A stretch of 64,000 nucleotides of DNA from Pseudoxanthomonas sp. X-1 (GTDB taxonomy: Bacteria > Pseudomonadota > Gammaproteobacteria > Xanthomonadales > Xanthomonadaceae), in NCBI RefSeq assembly GCF_020042665.1, contig NZ_CP083376.1, positions 1,834,001-1,898,000 on the forward strand. The letters are read 5' to 3'. Shown here piece by piece: positions 1 to 10,405 of this stretch. Numbering within the stretch: the stretch's first letter is position 1; every line of letters begins with the position of its first letter. The notes under the pieces were generated by a model. The model had not been told where the DNA came from, made no database searches, and worked only from the letters and a program-made list of their open reading frames with translations. The translations under genes were made by a program, and so were the position numbers.

Positions 1-3000
1 TGATCGCACCGTCGCTGGGCCTGGACCTGCAGCTGCCGCATGTGGACCTGCGCCTGCGGGTGCAGGGCCGTGACGTGCACGCCGGCGCCCGGCTGCGCGA
101 GCGCGTGGGCGGCACCCCGATCGACCTGGCACTGCTGTTCGACCGCGAGCGCGGCGACGGCCGCGCCTATCTGGAAGCCCGGGCGTTGCGCCTGGCCGAC
201 TGGCCGGCGCTGTCCAGCCTGGCGGGCCTGCGCCTGCAGGGTGGGCAGGGCGACGTGCGCGCATGGGCGCGCCTGAGGGCCAAGCGCCTGCAGCAGGCGC
301 AGGTCGACCTGGACCTGCGCCAAGTCCGGCTGGGCGCGAATGACGGGCGCGGTGAGGTGGCCTTCGACCAGGTGCGCGGCCTGGCCCGGGTGGAGGTGCA
401 GCGCGACGGCTGGCGGCTGGACGTGCCGCAGCTCACGCTGGGTAAGGTCGGCACCGGACAGGGCGTGCGCGGGCTGACGCTGGCCGGGGGGGCGCGCTCG
501 GCGCTGCTGGCCGACACGGTGCAGGCCGAGCCGTTGCTGCAGGTGCTGGCGCTGCACGACCGCGTCGCGCCCGGCCTGCGCGACTGGCTGCGCCAGGCCC
601 GCCCGCAGGTCGGCCTGTCGCGGGTCAGCGCCGCCGGCACCCTGCAAGGGCCGCTGCGCCTGCAGGCGCGGGTCGATGGCCTGGCGTTCGCGCCGGTCGG
701 ACACGCGCCGGGGCTGTCGGGCCTGGGCGGCGAGCTCACCGGCGATGCGCAGGGCGTGGCGCTGGCGCTGGACCCGGCGCTGCCGTTCAAGTTCGACTGG
801 CCGGCCGGCTTCGGCGTGGTCCATCCGGCCACGTTGCACGGCACGCTGGCGGCCTGGCGCGAGGGCGAGGGCTGGAAGGTCGGCACGCCGTCGCTGGTGG
901 TGGACGGGCCGGACTTCGGCGTGACCGCGCGCGCCGACATGTGGTTCCAGAACGACGGCACCCGGCCGTGGCTCAACGTCGCCGCCCAGGTGCACGACAC
1001 GCCGGTGCCGGCCGCGCGCGGCTTCTGGGTGCGCCACCTGATGTCCAAGCCGGCGCTGGAGTGGCTGGATCGGGCGATGCAGGGCGGCATGGTGCGCAAC
1101 GGCACCGGCCTGGTCGGCGGCGATCTGGACGACTGGCCGTTCGTGCATCAGCAGGGGATCTTCGATGCGCAGGCCGACATCGAGCAGGGGCGCATCCGCT
1201 TCCAGCCCGACTGGCCGGACATGACCGAACTGGACGCGCACGTGCGCTTCCTCGGCAATGGCTTCTCGCTGGAAGGCAAGGGCCGGCTGGGCGAGGTGCC
1301 GGTGTCGCGCCTGCAGGCCGGCATCGCCGACTGGCACGAGACGCTCCTGAAGGTCGATGCCGAAGGCGGCGACGATGCCGCGCGCCTGCTGGCGCTGCTG
1401 CGCCAAAGTCCGCTGCAGCAGCGCTACGGCGCGGCGATGAAGGGGCTGAGCGTGTCCGGCCCGGCCAGGGTGCGGTTCGGCATGACCCTGCCGCTGCGCG
1501 GCGGCGCGCAGCCGGAGGTCAACGGCGAGGTGCTGCTGGACCGCGCGCAGCTGGCGGACAGCACCTACGACCTGGCCTTCACCGATGCGCGCGGCACGGC
1601 GACGTTCTCGCAGGGCGGGTTCGACGCGCCGCAGCTGGACGTGCTGCGTGCGGGAGCGCCGGCCCAGCTGGCCTTGCGTGCGGGCGACGCCGTGCAGGAC
1701 GCCTCGCACGTGTTCGAGGCGCGCCTGGCCGCGCCATTGACCGCGGCCGAACTGCTGGCCCGCGTGCCCGACCTGAGCTGGTTGAACAACTATCTGCAGG
1801 GCCGCTCGCCCTGGACCATCGATGTCGGCGTGGGCGCGGTGCCGCAGGGCGGCGGCGATCCCCCCGTCACCGTCACCGCGCAGTCCGACCTGACCGGCAC
1901 CACGCTCAAGCTGCCGGCGCCGCTGGACAAGCCGGCCGCGCGCGCGCTGCCGGCCACTGTGGCGATGCAGATGCCGCTGGAACAGGGCCGGGTGGACGTG
2001 AGCTTCGGCCGGCTGATGGCGCTGCGCGCGCAGCCGCGCGCGGGCGCCACCGGCGTGCGCGTGGACCTGGGCCGCGCGACGATTTCGCAGCCGGTCCCGG
2101 CCAGCGGCCTGAGCGTGGGCGGCACCGCGCCGGTGCTGGATGCGGCCGGCTGGATCGCGGTGGCGCGCGCCTCGGGCAGCGCGCCGGCCGACGATCCGCT
2201 GGTCAAGGCCGGCGCGGCCGCCGCGCCGCTGACCAGCCCGCAGGCCGGCGCGCCGCCACCGCCGCCCAACAGCCAGCCGCTGGCGCTGCGCGGGATCGAC
2301 CTGACCGCGCAGAGGCTGCTGCTGATCGGCGCGGCCTTCCCCAACACCCGCGTGCAGCTCAGCCCGGCCCGCGCCGCGCTGGACGTCAGGCTCTCCGGCG
2401 ATGCGCTGGCCGGCCACGTGCACGTGCCGGACGATGCCAACGCCACCATCGAAGGCCAGCTCGACCGGCTGTACTGGGCCTCGGCCACGCCCGCGGATCC
2501 GACCAACGCCGCGACCCGGCCGGCGACCTCGCCCGACGGCTCGACCCCGATCGAGGACGACCTGGACCCCACCGCGCTGCCGCCGCTGTCGCTGCAGGTC
2601 GGCGATCTGCGCTTCGGCGATGCCAAGCTGGGCCAGACCACGCTGCGCACCCGCAAGGTGCCCGGCGGCCTGCATATCGACACCCTGCAGATGCGCGCGC
2701 CGCAGCAGAAGATCGACGTCACCGGCGACTGGACCGGGCGCGGGCGCGGCGCGCGCACGCATCTGCAGGTGCAGGTGGACAGCGGCGATGTCGGCACGCT
2801 GATGGACGGGCTGGGATTCACCGGCCGGGTGCGCGGCGGCCACGGCAAGGTCGGCCTGGACCTGGCCTGGCCGTCGAGCCCGGCCGGCTTCACCCTGGCC
2901 GGGCTGGATGGCAGCGCACGCTTCGATATCCACGACGGCGCGCTGCTGGAAGTCGAACCCGGCGCCGGCCGCGTCCTGTCCTTGTTCAGCCTGACCCAGC

Positions 3001-3443
3001 TCCCCAAGCGGCTGATGCTGGATTTCCGCGATTTCTTCTCCAAGGGCCTGGCCTTCAACCAGGTCAAGGGCGAAGTGGACCTGGGCGGCGGCCAGGCCAG
3101 GACCGACGACACGGTCATCAACGGCTCGGCGGCCGAGATCCGCATCACCGGCAGCACCGACCTGAAGGCGCAGACCTTCGACCAGACCATCCACGTGCTG
3201 CCGCGCTCGGGCAACCTGCTCACCGTCGTCGGCGCCGTCGCCGGTGGCCCGGTCGGCGCGGCGGTGGGCGCGGCGGCCAACGCCGTCCTGCGCAAGCCGC
3301 TGAGCGAGGTGGGCGCCAAGACCTACCACGTCACCGGCCCCTGGAAGGACCCGGACGTGCAGGTCACCGAACACAACGAAGCCGCACCCGCGTCGGCGCC
3401 CGCGGCCACGCCACCGGCACCCACGCCAACGCCCACGCCGTAA
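1..3443 (+). CDS. yhdP: YhdP-family AsmA-like envelope protein (5' truncated by window edge)
   Basis: About 1,147 residues are visible and the frame is open to the left edge, so the N-terminus (normally one membrane anchor) is missing. The long beta-rich body with no cysteine pattern, and the C-terminal block around 2940-3380 ([22 protein letters not shown], then [21 protein letters not shown]), are typical of the YhdP/DUF3971-AsmA_2 family. Known members span the periplasm and help move phospholipid to the outer membrane (YhdP, TamB and YdbH in E. coli). The tail is a Pro/Thr/Ala-rich run. The next gene, tldD, follows 44 bases later. The family call is firm; the transport role is taken from homologues. 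Confidence 0.88.
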   Translation, partial: IAPSLGLDLQLPHVDLRLRVQGRDVHAGARLRERVGGTPIDLALLFDRERGDGRAYLEARALRLADWPALSSLAGLRLQGGQGDVRAWARLRAKRLQQAQVDLDLRQVRLGANDGRGEVAFDQVRGLARVEVQRDGWRLDVPQLTLGKVGTGQGVRGLTLAGGARSALLADTVQAEPLLQVLALHDRVAPGLRDWLRQARPQVGLSRVSAAGTLQGPLRLQARVDGLAFAPVGHAPGLSGLGGELTGDAQGVALALDPALPFKFDWPAGFGVVHPATLHGTLAAWREGEGWKVGTPSLVVDGPDFGVTARADMWFQNDGTRPWLNVAAQVHDTPVPAARGFWVRHLMSKPALEWLDRAMQGGMVRNGTGLVGGDLDDWPFVHQQGIFDAQADIEQGRIRFQPDWPDMTELDAHVRFLGNGFSLEGKGRLGEVPVSRLQAGIADWHETLLKVDAEGGDDAARLLALLRQSPLQQRYGAAMKGLSVSGPARVRFGMTLPLRGGAQPEVNGEVLLDRAQLADSTYDLAFTDARGTATFSQGGFDAPQLDVLRAGAPAQLALRAGDAVQDASHVFEARLAAPLTAAELLARVPDLSWLNNYLQGRSPWTIDVGVGAVPQGGGDPPVTVTAQSDLTGTTLKLPAPLDKPAARALPATVAMQMPLEQGRVDVSFGRLMALRAQPRAGATGVRVDLGRATISQPVPASGLSVGGTAPVLDAAGWIAVARASGSAPADDPLVKAGAAAAPLTSPQAGAPPPPPNSQPLALRGIDLTAQRLLLIGAAFPNTRVQLSPARAALDVRLSGDALAGHVHVPDDANATIEGQLDRLYWASATPADPTNAATRPATSPDGSTPIEDDLDPTALPPLSLQVGDLRFGDAKLGQTTLRTRKVPGGLHIDTLQMRAPQQKIDVTGDWTGRGRGARTHLQVQVDSGDVGTLMDGLGFTGRVRGGHGKVGLDLAWPSSPAGFTLAGLDGSARFDIHDGALLEVEPGAGRVLSLFSLTQLPKRLMLDFRDFFSKGLAFNQVKGEVDLGGGQARTDDTVINGSAAEIRITGSTDLKAQTFDQTIHVLPRSGNLLTVVGAVAGGPVGAAVGAAANAVLRKPLSEVGAKTYHVTGPWKDPDVQVTEHNEAAPASAPAATPPAPTPTPTP

Positions 3444-3487
3444 GCGCGCGGCTTGCAATCGTCCCCCACACCCCGATCATTGCTGCC

Positions 3488-4933
3488 ATGACCTCATCTG
3501 CCACCGCCCTCGCCGAATCGCGCCTGCTGCTGCCCGCAGGCCTGGACCAGACCGGACTGGACCGTGCCTTCGGCACGCTGCTCGGACCGGGCATCGATTT
3601 CGGCGACCTGTACTTCCAGCACACCCGGCGCGAGAGCTGGACGGTGGAGGACGGCATCGTCAAGGACGGTGCGCATTCGATCGAGCAGGGCGTCGGCGTG
3701 CGCGCGATCTCCGGCGAGAAGACCGGCTTCGCCTACTCGGACGACATCAACGCGGCCGCGCTGCTGACCGCCGCCGGCTCGGCGCGGGCGATCGCGCGCG
3801 ACGGCGCCAGCCATGCTCCGCGCGCCCTGGTGCGCGGCACCGGCCGGGCGCTGTACGCGCCGGAGGATCCGGTCGATGCGATGGACAACGACGCCAAGGT
3901 CGCCGCGCTGCGTGCGGTCGACCGGCTGCTGCGCGCGGCCGATCCGCGCGTGCAGCAGGTCAGTGTGAGCCTGTCAGGCGGCGTGGACACCGTGCTGGTC
4001 GCGCGCAGCGACGGCGTGCTGGCCTCGGACGTGCGCCCGCTGGTGCGGCTGAACATCCAGGTGATCGTCGAGCAGAACGGCCGCCGCGAGTCGGGCTATG
4101 CCGGCTACGGCGGGCGCTATTCCTATGCGCAGCTGCTGGCCGACGGCAAGCCGGAGGAGTTCGCGCGCGAGGCGCTGCGCCAGGCGCTGGTCAACCTGGA
4201 GGCGGTCGACGCCCCGGCCGGGGTGATGCCGGTGGTGCTGGCCTCGGGCTGGCCGGGCGTGCTGCTGCACGAGGCCGTCGGCCACGGTCTTGAAGGCGAC
4301 TTCAACCGCAAGGGCACCAGCGTCTACGCCGGCCGCATCGGCCAGCAGGTCGCCGCGCGTGGCGTGACCATCGTCGACGACGGCACGCTGGAAGGCCGGC
4401 GCGGCTCGCTCAACATCGACGACGAGGGCCAGCCGACCCAGTGCACCACGCTGATCGAGGACGGCGTGCTGGTCGGCTACATGCAGGACAGCCTCAACGC
4501 GCGCCTGATGGGCATGGCGCCGACCGGCAACGGTCGCCGCGAATCCTTCGCCCACCTGCCGATGCCGCGCATGACCAACACCTACATGCTCGCCGGCCAG
4601 CACGAGCCGGAGGAGATGATCCGCTCGGTCAAGAAGGGCTTGTATGCGGTCAACTTCGGCGGCGGCCAGGTCGACATCACCAGCGGCAAGTACGTGTTCT
4701 CGGCGACCGAGGCCTACCTGATCGAGGACGGCAAGGTCACCGCGCCGGTCAAGGGCGCCACGCTGATCGGCAACGGCCCGGAGACCATGCAGAAGGTGCG
4801 CATGGTCGGCAACGACCTGGCGCTGGACGCCGGCGTGGGCGTGTGCGGCAAGGACGGCCAGAGCGTGCCGGTGGGCGTGGGCCAGCCATCCCTGCTGATC
4901 GACGGGCTGACCGTGGGCGGCACGCAGGCGTGA
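3488..4933 (+). CDS. tldD: TldD metalloprotease subunit
   Basis: This 481-residue protein has the usual length of TldD. The zinc-binding motif [11 protein letters not shown] starts at residue 261 (HExxxH), so this is the catalytic half of the TldD/TldE (PmbA) heterodimer, a cytosolic protease that trims unfolded peptides such as microcin precursors and the CcdA antitoxin in E. coli. Its partner pmbA lies about 770 bases downstream with yjgA between them on the opposite strand. I start at the ATG at 3488 ([16 protein letters not shown]), which matches family N-termini. The same frame is open far upstream through yhdP, but that is a GC-rich shadow. Confidence 0.95.
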   Translation: MTSSATALAESRLLLPAGLDQTGLDRAFGTLLGPGIDFGDLYFQHTRRESWTVEDGIVKDGAHSIEQGVGVRAISGEKTGFAYSDDINAAALLTAAGSARAIARDGASHAPRALVRGTGRALYAPEDPVDAMDNDAKVAALRAVDRLLRAADPRVQQVSVSLSGGVDTVLVARSDGVLASDVRPLVRLNIQVIVEQNGRRESGYAGYGGRYSYAQLLADGKPEEFAREALRQALVNLEAVDAPAGVMPVVLASGWPGVLLHEAVGHGLEGDFNRKGTSVYAGRIGQQVAARGVTIVDDGTLEGRRGSLNIDDEGQPTQCTTLIEDGVLVGYMQDSLNARLMGMAPTGNGRRESFAHLPMPRMTNTYMLAGQHEPEEMIRSVKKGLYAVNFGGGQVDITSGKYVFSATEAYLIEDGKVTAPVKGATLIGNGPETMQKVRMVGNDLALDAGVGVCGKDGQSVPVGVGQPSLLIDGLTVGGTQA

Positions 4934-5039
4934 GGGGAGCGGCTTGCTTCCCTTCTCTCACCGCGACGGTGTGCCGTCTGGGGAACAGGTGTCCGCAGCG
5001 CGGATGAGGGCGCGGGACGTGCTTCAGTCACTGTGCGCG

Positions 5040-5081
5040 TGCCGTGCCCTCACCCCGACCCCTCTCCCTGGGGGAGCGGGG
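5040..5081. repeat. CCCTCACCCC...GGGGAG hairpin repeat at the convergent tldD/yjgA ends
   Basis: A C-rich block (ccctctccct) is followed by its complement (gggggagcgggg), giving a short GC hairpin between the ends of tldD (+) and yjgA (-). A sequence of this kind is scattered in many high-GC proteobacterial genomes. Here it may also terminate transcription from both sides. It is the only feature I see in the 148-base gap. Confidence 0.5.
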
Positions 5082-5630
5082 CTAGTCGTCGAGCGCGTCG
5101 TCGCCGTTCGCGTCGGCTGCGTCGATCAGGCCGCGGATCTCGCGATACAGCTCGCGGTAGGACGCCGGCGGCTTGTTCTTCCTGCGCTCCTCGGCGACGT
5201 TGCGCACCAGCTGGCGCAGGCGCTGGCGGTCCGCGTCCGGGAAGGCGTCGACCAGCTGGGTCAGCGCCTCGGGGTCGTCCAGCAGGCGCTCGCGCCAGCT
5301 TTCGGCCTGGTGCATCAGGCCGGTCTCGCGGCGCGCGGCGTCGCCGCCAGCGTCCAGCGCGTCGCGGATCGCCTCCAGCGTCGCGTCGTCCTCCTTGCGC
5401 ATCTGCTTGGCCAGGTACTGCAGCTGGCGCTTGTGCGCGATGTGCGAGGTGACCTTCTGCGTGTCGCGCACGTGCTCGGCCAGTTCCTCGCTCATCGGCA
5501 GCTGGGCCAGGCGCGCGGGCGGCAGCGCCACCAGCTGTTCGGCCAGGGCGCGAACCTCCAGCGCGTCCTGCCGCTGTTGGGTGCGGCTGGGGCCGTAGAA
5601 CTCGCCGGTTTCCGGATCGCGTCCGCGCAT
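5082..5630 (-). CDS. yjgA: Ribosome-associated protein YjgA (DarP family)
   Basis: This 182-residue, charged, mostly helical protein contains the family signature TSHIAHKRQLQYLAKQMRKED. In E. coli YjgA/DarP binds immature 50S subunits and supports their assembly. I start at the ATG at 5630 (MRGRDPETGEF), preceded by a GGAGAAG ribosome site, rather than at 5702, because the upstream extension would overlap the pmbA start and does not look like family sequence. It is antisense to, and lies between, tldD and pmbA, an arrangement I associate with Xanthomonadaceae. The acidic C-terminal tail (ANGDDALDD) is unremarkable. Confidence 0.92.
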   Translation of the reverse strand: MRGRDPETGEFYGPSRTQQRQDALEVRALAEQLVALPPARLAQLPMSEELAEHVRDTQKVTSHIAHKRQLQYLAKQMRKEDDATLEAIRDALDAGGDAARRETGLMHQAESWRERLLDDPEALTQLVDAFPDADRQRLRQLVRNVAEERRKNKPPASYRELYREIRGLIDAADANGDDALDD

Positions 5631-5701
5631 CTCACACTTCTCCACGAGTCGGCGCGCGCAGCGCGCCGGATCAATCGAAATCGAATCAATAGGATAAGCC
5701 A

Positions 5702-7063
5702 TTGAACGCCATCGCTTCCCCCGTGCATGACGACAGCAACGCGCGCCTGGACCATCTGACGCGCCTGTCCGAGCGCCTGCTGGACATGGCCCGCGCGCGC
5801 GGCGCCAGCCAGGCCGAGGTCAGCTGCAGCGAGGATCGCGGCCTCAACGTCAACGTGCGCCTGGGCGAGGTGGAGACGGTCGAATCCACCCAGGACCGCG
5901 CCATCGGGGTGACGGTCTACTTCGGCCAGCGCAAGGGCAGCGCCAGCACCGCCGACCTGCGCGAGGACAGCCTGGCCGCCACGGTCGAACAGGCCTGCGC
6001 CATCGCGCGCTACACCGAGGACGATGCGGCCGCCGGCCTGGCCGACGCCGCGCGCATGGCCACCGCCTTCCCGGACCTGGACACCTGGCATCCGTGGGAA
6101 CTTGACGCCGACACCGCCATCGACCTGGCGCTGGCCTGCGAGGCGGCCGGACGCGAAGCCGATCCACGCATCAGCAACTCCGACGGCGCCTCGGTCGGCA
6201 GCGGCTACGGGCTGTCGGTGTACGCCAATTCGCACGGCTTCATCGGGCGCGAGCGCGGCACGCATCATTCGATCAGCTGCGCCCTGATCGCCGGCACCGG
6301 CGAAGGCATGCAGCGCGACGGCTGGTACACCACCGCGCTGGCGCGCGATCGGCTGCAGGCGCCGCAGGCCGTCGGCCTGCGCGCCGCGCAGCGCACCGTG
6401 GCGCGCCTGGCGCCGCGCGACCTGGCCACCGGCCAGTATCCGGTGCTGTACAGCGCCGAGGTCGCGCGCTCGCTGATCGGCCACCTGCTCGGCGCGGTCA
6501 GCGGCGGGGCGCTGTACCGCAGGGCCAGCTTCCTGCTCGATCGCGCCGGCACGCAGGTGTTCCCGGACTGGTTCTCGATCGAGGAGCGCCCGCTGCTGCG
6601 CGGCGGACTGCGCTCGGGCAGCTTCGATGCCGAAGGCGTGGCCACGGTCGATTCGGCGCTGGTCGCCAACGGGGTGCTGCAGCGTTACGTGCTGGGCAGC
6701 TATTCGGCGCGCAAGCTCGGCCTGAGCAGCACCGGCAACGCCGGCGGCGTGCACAACCTCATCGTGTCCAGCAATGCCGGCGACCTGCCCGCGATGCTGC
6801 GCGACATGGGCACCGGCCTGCTGGTCACCGAACTGATGGGGCAGGGCGTCAACGGCGTCACCGGCGACTACTCGCGCGGCGCGGGCGGGTTCTGGATCGA
6901 GAACGGCGAGATCGCCTATCCGGTGGACAACGTCACCGTAGCCGGCAACCTCAAGGACATCTTCGCCGCGATCGAGGCGGTCGGCAGCGATATCGACCCG
7001 CGCTCGCACATCGCCATGGGTTCGGTCCTGGTGGGCAAAATGACCGTGGCCGGGAGCCAGTAA
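5702..7063 (+). CDS. pmbA: PmbA/TldE, partner subunit of the TldD protease
   Basis: This 453-residue protein belongs to the TldD/PmbA family but lacks the HExxxH zinc motif, as expected for the TldE half of the heterodimer. Recognisable blocks are ASQAEVSCSEDRGLNVNVR near the N-terminus and MGQGVNGVTGDYSRGAGGFWIENG near the C-terminus. The start is a TTG at 5702 (reads MNAIASPV) behind an AGGA-type ribosome site; no in-frame ATG lies nearby, and a GTG at 5723 is the alternative. It acts in the cytosol with TldD. Its start is 71 bases from the divergent yjgA start, so the two probably share a promoter region. Confidence 0.93.
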   Translation: MNAIASPVHDDSNARLDHLTRLSERLLDMARARGASQAEVSCSEDRGLNVNVRLGEVETVESTQDRAIGVTVYFGQRKGSASTADLREDSLAATVEQACAIARYTEDDAAAGLADAARMATAFPDLDTWHPWELDADTAIDLALACEAAGREADPRISNSDGASVGSGYGLSVYANSHGFIGRERGTHHSISCALIAGTGEGMQRDGWYTTALARDRLQAPQAVGLRAAQRTVARLAPRDLATGQYPVLYSAEVARSLIGHLLGAVSGGALYRRASFLLDRAGTQVFPDWFSIEERPLLRGGLRSGSFDAEGVATVDSALVANGVLQRYVLGSYSARKLGLSSTGNAGGVHNLIVSSNAGDLPAMLRDMGTGLLVTELMGQGVNGVTGDYSRGAGGFWIENGEIAYPVDNVTVAGNLKDIFAAIEAVGSDIDPRSHIAMGSVLVGKMTVAGSQ

Positions 7064-7210
7064 GCCGCAAGCCGGTACGTGAACAGGGCGCCTGGAGCCG
7101 AGTGACCACAAATCACTTGCCCATCACATCACTGACGTGCAATGTCGCCAGCGCCGCAACGGCGTGACTGAGGCTCCGACCACACCGGGTCGGCCCGGAC
7201 AGGGGACATC

Positions 7211-7654
7211 ATGAAGCGACTTCTCTGCCTGCTGGCCTTGGGCTGGCTGCTCTGCCTTTCGACGACCGCCTTGGCGGCCGATGGCCACGTCGCGCTGGTC
7301 AAACACGTGGACGGCAGCGTCCGCGTGATCCGCGCCTCGGGCAGCCTCGGTGCCAGCGGGGGTACCCAGCTGCTGGTGTCCGACCGGCTCGTCGCCGGGC
7401 CCGGCGCATCGGCCTCGATCGTGTTCCGCGATGGCACCCTGCTCACGCTCGGCGCCGGCGCCGACGTGCTGCTGCGCGACTATCTGTTCGAGCCCAAGGA
7501 CGACGCGTTCTCCTTCTCGCTGTATCTGAACAAGGGCGCGGCGATCTACGAGTCCGGCAAGATCGGCAAGCTCAAGCCCGAGGCGGTGAAGATCGATACA
7601 CCGACCGCCACGGTCGGCGTGCGCGGCACGCGCCTGCTGATCGAGGCGGACTGA
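7211..7654 (+). CDS. FecR-domain secreted protein
   Basis: This 147-residue protein begins with a signal peptide (MKRLLCLLALGWLLCLSTTALA, cleavage after ALA). A single FecR domain follows, ending in the characteristic IDTPTATVGVRGTRLLIE. No sigma-regulator (anti-sigma) cytoplasmic part is present, so this is the periplasmic FecR fold alone, which usually occurs in envelope proteins of unknown ligand. It is followed after 5 bases by an OmpA-like lipoprotein and then a CHASE2/HD-GYP protein, all one operon. The 147-base gap upstream holds a GC hairpin (ccgggtcggcccgg, near 7185) and a GGGG ribosome site, but no promoter I can defend. Confidence 0.85.
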   Translation: MKRLLCLLALGWLLCLSTTALAADGHVALVKHVDGSVRVIRASGSLGASGGTQLLVSDRLVAGPGASASIVFRDGTLLTLGAGADVLLRDYLFEPKDDAFSFSLYLNKGAAIYESGKIGKLKPEAVKIDTPTATVGVRGTRLLIEAD

Positions 7655-7659
7655 ACGCC

Positions 7660-8274
7660 ATGACGTGTTCGATGCGCAACGCCTGGATGCGGGTCGCCGT
7701 GCTGTGTGCCGCCCTCGGTCTGGGCGCCTGCGCGTCCACCCCGACCCGGGTGACGCTGCTGCCGGACCACGACGGCAAGGTCGGCGCGCTGGTGGTGTCC
7801 ACCCCGCAGGGCCAGCAGCGCATCGACCAGGCCTACGCCACGGTCAGCGTCGGCGACGCCAAGGCCCGGCCCGGCGCGCCGCGCGGGCAGGACCAGGCGG
7901 CGTTCGAGCAGGCCCATCGCGCGCTGCTGGATGCCCAGCCCACGCCGCCACGCAGCTTCGTGCTGAACTTCCGGTTCGACAGCATGGAGCTGACGCCGGA
8001 GTCGAAGAAGCAGCTGCCCGGCGTGCTCGAGGTCGTGCGCGGACGCCTGCCGACCGAGGTCACGGTGTTCGGCTACGCCGATTCGTCCGGCACCGCCAAA
8101 TACAACATGGACCTGTCCGAGCAGCGCGCCCGCGCCGTGGCCAGGCTGCTCAAGCAGATCGATCCGGACCTGCCGGTCGAGGTGCGCTGGTTCGGCGACA
8201 AGGTGCCGCTGGTGCCGACGCGGCCGGGCGTGCCGGAACAGCGCAACCGGCGCGCCGAGATCTTCGTTCTCTAG
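7660..8274 (+). CDS. OmpA-family peptidoglycan-associated lipoprotein
   Basis: The 204-residue product starts with a lipoprotein signal ending in LGLGACAS (lipobox LGAC, lipidated Cys about residue 23). Its C-terminal half is an OmpA-like domain: NFRFDSMELTPESKK, GYADSSGTAKYNMDLSEQRARAV, and NRRAEIFV at the end, which is the NxxR peptidoglycan-binding block. It should sit in the outer membrane, or possibly inner membrane, facing the periplasm and holding peptidoglycan. An alternative ATG lies at 7672. Tight spacing on both sides ties it to the FecR protein and the CHASE2/HD-GYP protein. Confidence 0.88.
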   Translation: MTCSMRNAWMRVAVLCAALGLGACASTPTRVTLLPDHDGKVGALVVSTPQGQQRIDQAYATVSVGDAKARPGAPRGQDQAAFEQAHRALLDAQPTPPRSFVLNFRFDSMELTPESKKQLPGVLEVVRGRLPTEVTVFGYADSSGTAKYNMDLSEQRARAVARLLKQIDPDLPVEVRWFGDKVPLVPTRPGVPEQRNRRAEIFVL

Positions 8275-8288
8275 ACGGGCGCCCGACG

Positions 8289-10340
8289 ATGCAGCTCGCG
8301 CCCGCCCTGACCGGTTTCCCGCAGCGCCAACGGGTCGGGTTCCTGTTGCTGGCCGTCCTGCTGGCGGCGGCCATGGTCGCCACCAGCCTGTGGCAGGACG
8401 CGCCGGCGGCGCGGCTGGATCGCGCGCTGCTGGACCGGTTGCTGGTCCACGCCGCCTCCGGCGTGCAGGCGCCGGACGCGGTGGTGGTGGACATCGACGA
8501 GGTCAGCCTGGCCGCGGTCGGACAGTGGCCGTGGCCGCGTTACCGCCTGGCCACGCTGATCGAGCGCGTCGCGGCGCAGCACCCCGCGGCCATCGCGCTG
8601 GACGTGCTGCTGCCCGAAGCCGACCGCACCTCGCTGACCGACATCCAGCAGACCTTCAAGCGCGATTTCGACCTGGACGTGCGCTTCGCCGGCGTGCCGG
8701 CCGGACTGCTGGACAACGACGGCTATCTGGCCCAGGTGATGGCGCGGCACGAGGTGGTCGGCGCGCGCTACTTCTACTTCGACCACGCCACCGACGCCGC
8801 CGCGCCGGCGCGCCCGGGCGTGGGCTTCGACGGGCGCCTGGACCTGCTGCATCTGGCGCAGGCGCCCGGGGTGCTGGACAACGTGGCGCCGATCGCCGCG
8901 CGCACGCGCACCGCCGGCTTCGTCAACATCCGCGTCGACGACGATGGCCAGCTGCGCCGCGCGCCGCTGCTGATCGCCCACCGCGGGGTGCTGCACGCCA
9001 GCCTGGCGCTGGCCGCGACCATGCAGGCGCTGGGCGTGCGCGGCGGCCATGTCGAACGCGACCGCGACGGCCTGTCGCTGCGCATCGGCAGCCACCGCGT
9101 GCCGATCGATGCCTCGGGCAACGCCAGGCTGCGCTTCAACGGCGGGCCGGCGCAGTACGCCAGCCTGCCGGCGGTGGAGGTGCTGGCCGGGCGCGCGCGC
9201 GAGCAGGACCTGCGCGGCAAGATCGTGTTCATCGGCTCCTCCGCCGTGGGCCTCAACGACCTGCATCGCACCGCGCTGGACCGCGACTTCTCCGGCGTCA
9301 AGCTGCAGGCGGCGCTGGCGCAGAACCTGATGGACGGCAATGCGGTGCGTCTGCCGGCCTGGGGCCCGGGCGCGGCGCTGCTGACCAGCGTGCTGGGTGC
9401 GCTGCTGCTGGCCTGGATGTTTGCCGCCGGACGCGGGCTGGGCCTGCTGTCGGCGCTGGCCGTGCTGATGGCCGCGGGCCTGCTGGCGCTGACGGCGGCG
9501 GTGTTCGCGCGGACCGGGATGTTCCTGCCGACCGGCGCGCCGCTGCTGACCCTGGGTCTGCTGCTGGCGCTGTGCTTCATCCTGCGCATGGCGACCCAGC
9601 ACCGCCGCGCCCAGCGTTGGCGCCGGGAGCTGGAGAACGCCCGCCAGGTCACCATCGAGTCGATGGCCGCGGTGGCCGAGACGCGCGATCCGGAGACCGG
9701 CGCGCACATCAAGCGCACCCAGCACTATGTGCGCGCCGTGGCCCGGCAGCTCCAGCGCAGCGGTCACCACACCGACATCCTCACGCGCGAGTACATCGAC
9801 CTGCTGTTCCTGTCCGCGCCGCTGCACGACATCGGCAAGGTCGGCGTGCCGGACCACATCTTGCTCAAGCCTGGGGCCCTGACCGCCGAGGAACTGGTGA
9901 TCATGCGCCGCCATGCCGAGTACGGCCGCCAGATCATCCTCAGCACGGCCGGGCGGATCGAGGGCGACAACTTCCTGCTGATCGCCGGCGACATCGCCGC
10001 GACGCACCACGAGAAGTGGGACGGCAGCGGCTACCCCGCCGGCCTCAAGGGCCAGGACATCCCGCTGGCCGGCCGCATCATGGCCGTGGCCGACATCTAC
10101 GACGCGCTGATCAGCCGGCGCTGCTACAAGGATCCGTTCCCGCACGCGCGGGCCAAGGCCATGATGCTGGAGCTGCGCGGCACGACGTTCGACCCGGTGG
10201 TGCTGGACGCGTTCTTCCAGATCGAGGCCGAGGTGCTGCAGATCGCCGCGCGCTATCGTGACGAGGACGACGCGCCGGACGCGGACTGGGACGACACGCT
10301 GGACGGGCTGGATGACCGCAGCCGGCCCCAGGCCACGTAA
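8289..10340 (+). CDS. CHASE2 sensor with C-terminal HD-GYP c-di-GMP phosphodiesterase
   Basis: This is a 683-residue membrane protein. One N-terminal helix (about residues 15-33) leads to a large periplasmic CHASE2 domain (about 35-355: VVVDIDEVSLAAVGQWPWPR, GKIVFIGSSAVGLNDLH). Three closely packed transmembrane helices follow (about 360-435), then a cytoplasmic HD-GYP domain. HD-GYP residues appear intact: TGAH, the HD pair in HDIGKVG at 513, MRRHAEYG, HHEKWDGSGYP from 573 (GYP at about 581) and AVADIYDAL. It should hydrolyse c-di-GMP in response to an envelope signal. I start at the ATG at 8289, 14 bases after the OmpA gene; the frame is open further upstream only as a shadow. Confidence 0.9.
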   Translation: MQLAPALTGFPQRQRVGFLLLAVLLAAAMVATSLWQDAPAARLDRALLDRLLVHAASGVQAPDAVVVDIDEVSLAAVGQWPWPRYRLATLIERVAAQHPAAIALDVLLPEADRTSLTDIQQTFKRDFDLDVRFAGVPAGLLDNDGYLAQVMARHEVVGARYFYFDHATDAAAPARPGVGFDGRLDLLHLAQAPGVLDNVAPIAARTRTAGFVNIRVDDDGQLRRAPLLIAHRGVLHASLALAATMQALGVRGGHVERDRDGLSLRIGSHRVPIDASGNARLRFNGGPAQYASLPAVEVLAGRAREQDLRGKIVFIGSSAVGLNDLHRTALDRDFSGVKLQAALAQNLMDGNAVRLPAWGPGAALLTSVLGALLLAWMFAAGRGLGLLSALAVLMAAGLLALTAAVFARTGMFLPTGAPLLTLGLLLALCFILRMATQHRRAQRWRRELENARQVTIESMAAVAETRDPETGAHIKRTQHYVRAVARQLQRSGHHTDILTREYIDLLFLSAPLHDIGKVGVPDHILLKPGALTAEELVIMRRHAEYGRQIILSTAGRIEGDNFLLIAGDIAATHHEKWDGSGYPAGLKGQDIPLAGRIMAVADIYDALISRRCYKDPFPHARAKAMMLELRGTTFDPVVLDAFFQIEAEVLQIAARYRDEDDAPDADWDDTLDGLDDRSRPQAT

Positions 10341-10405
10341 GCTGTTCAGGAGCCGACCGGAACCGCCGGCCCGATCCTTCCACCCTGCACCTGCGAGAAA
10401 CGCCC

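Noticed and set aside
941..3487. Frame open upstream of tldD across the end of yhdP
   Set aside because: It encodes Arg/Ala/Gly-rich sequence with no family match and overlaps yhdP throughout. TldD homologues begin at 3488.
5631..5702. 24-residue N-terminal extension of yjgA
   Set aside because: It overlaps the pmbA start, lacks family similarity, and the ATG at 5630 has a better ribosome site.
7064..7210. Possible c-di-GMP riboswitch ahead of the FecR/HD-GYP operon
   Set aside because: Only a simple GC hairpin is visible. None of the conserved GEMM core is present.
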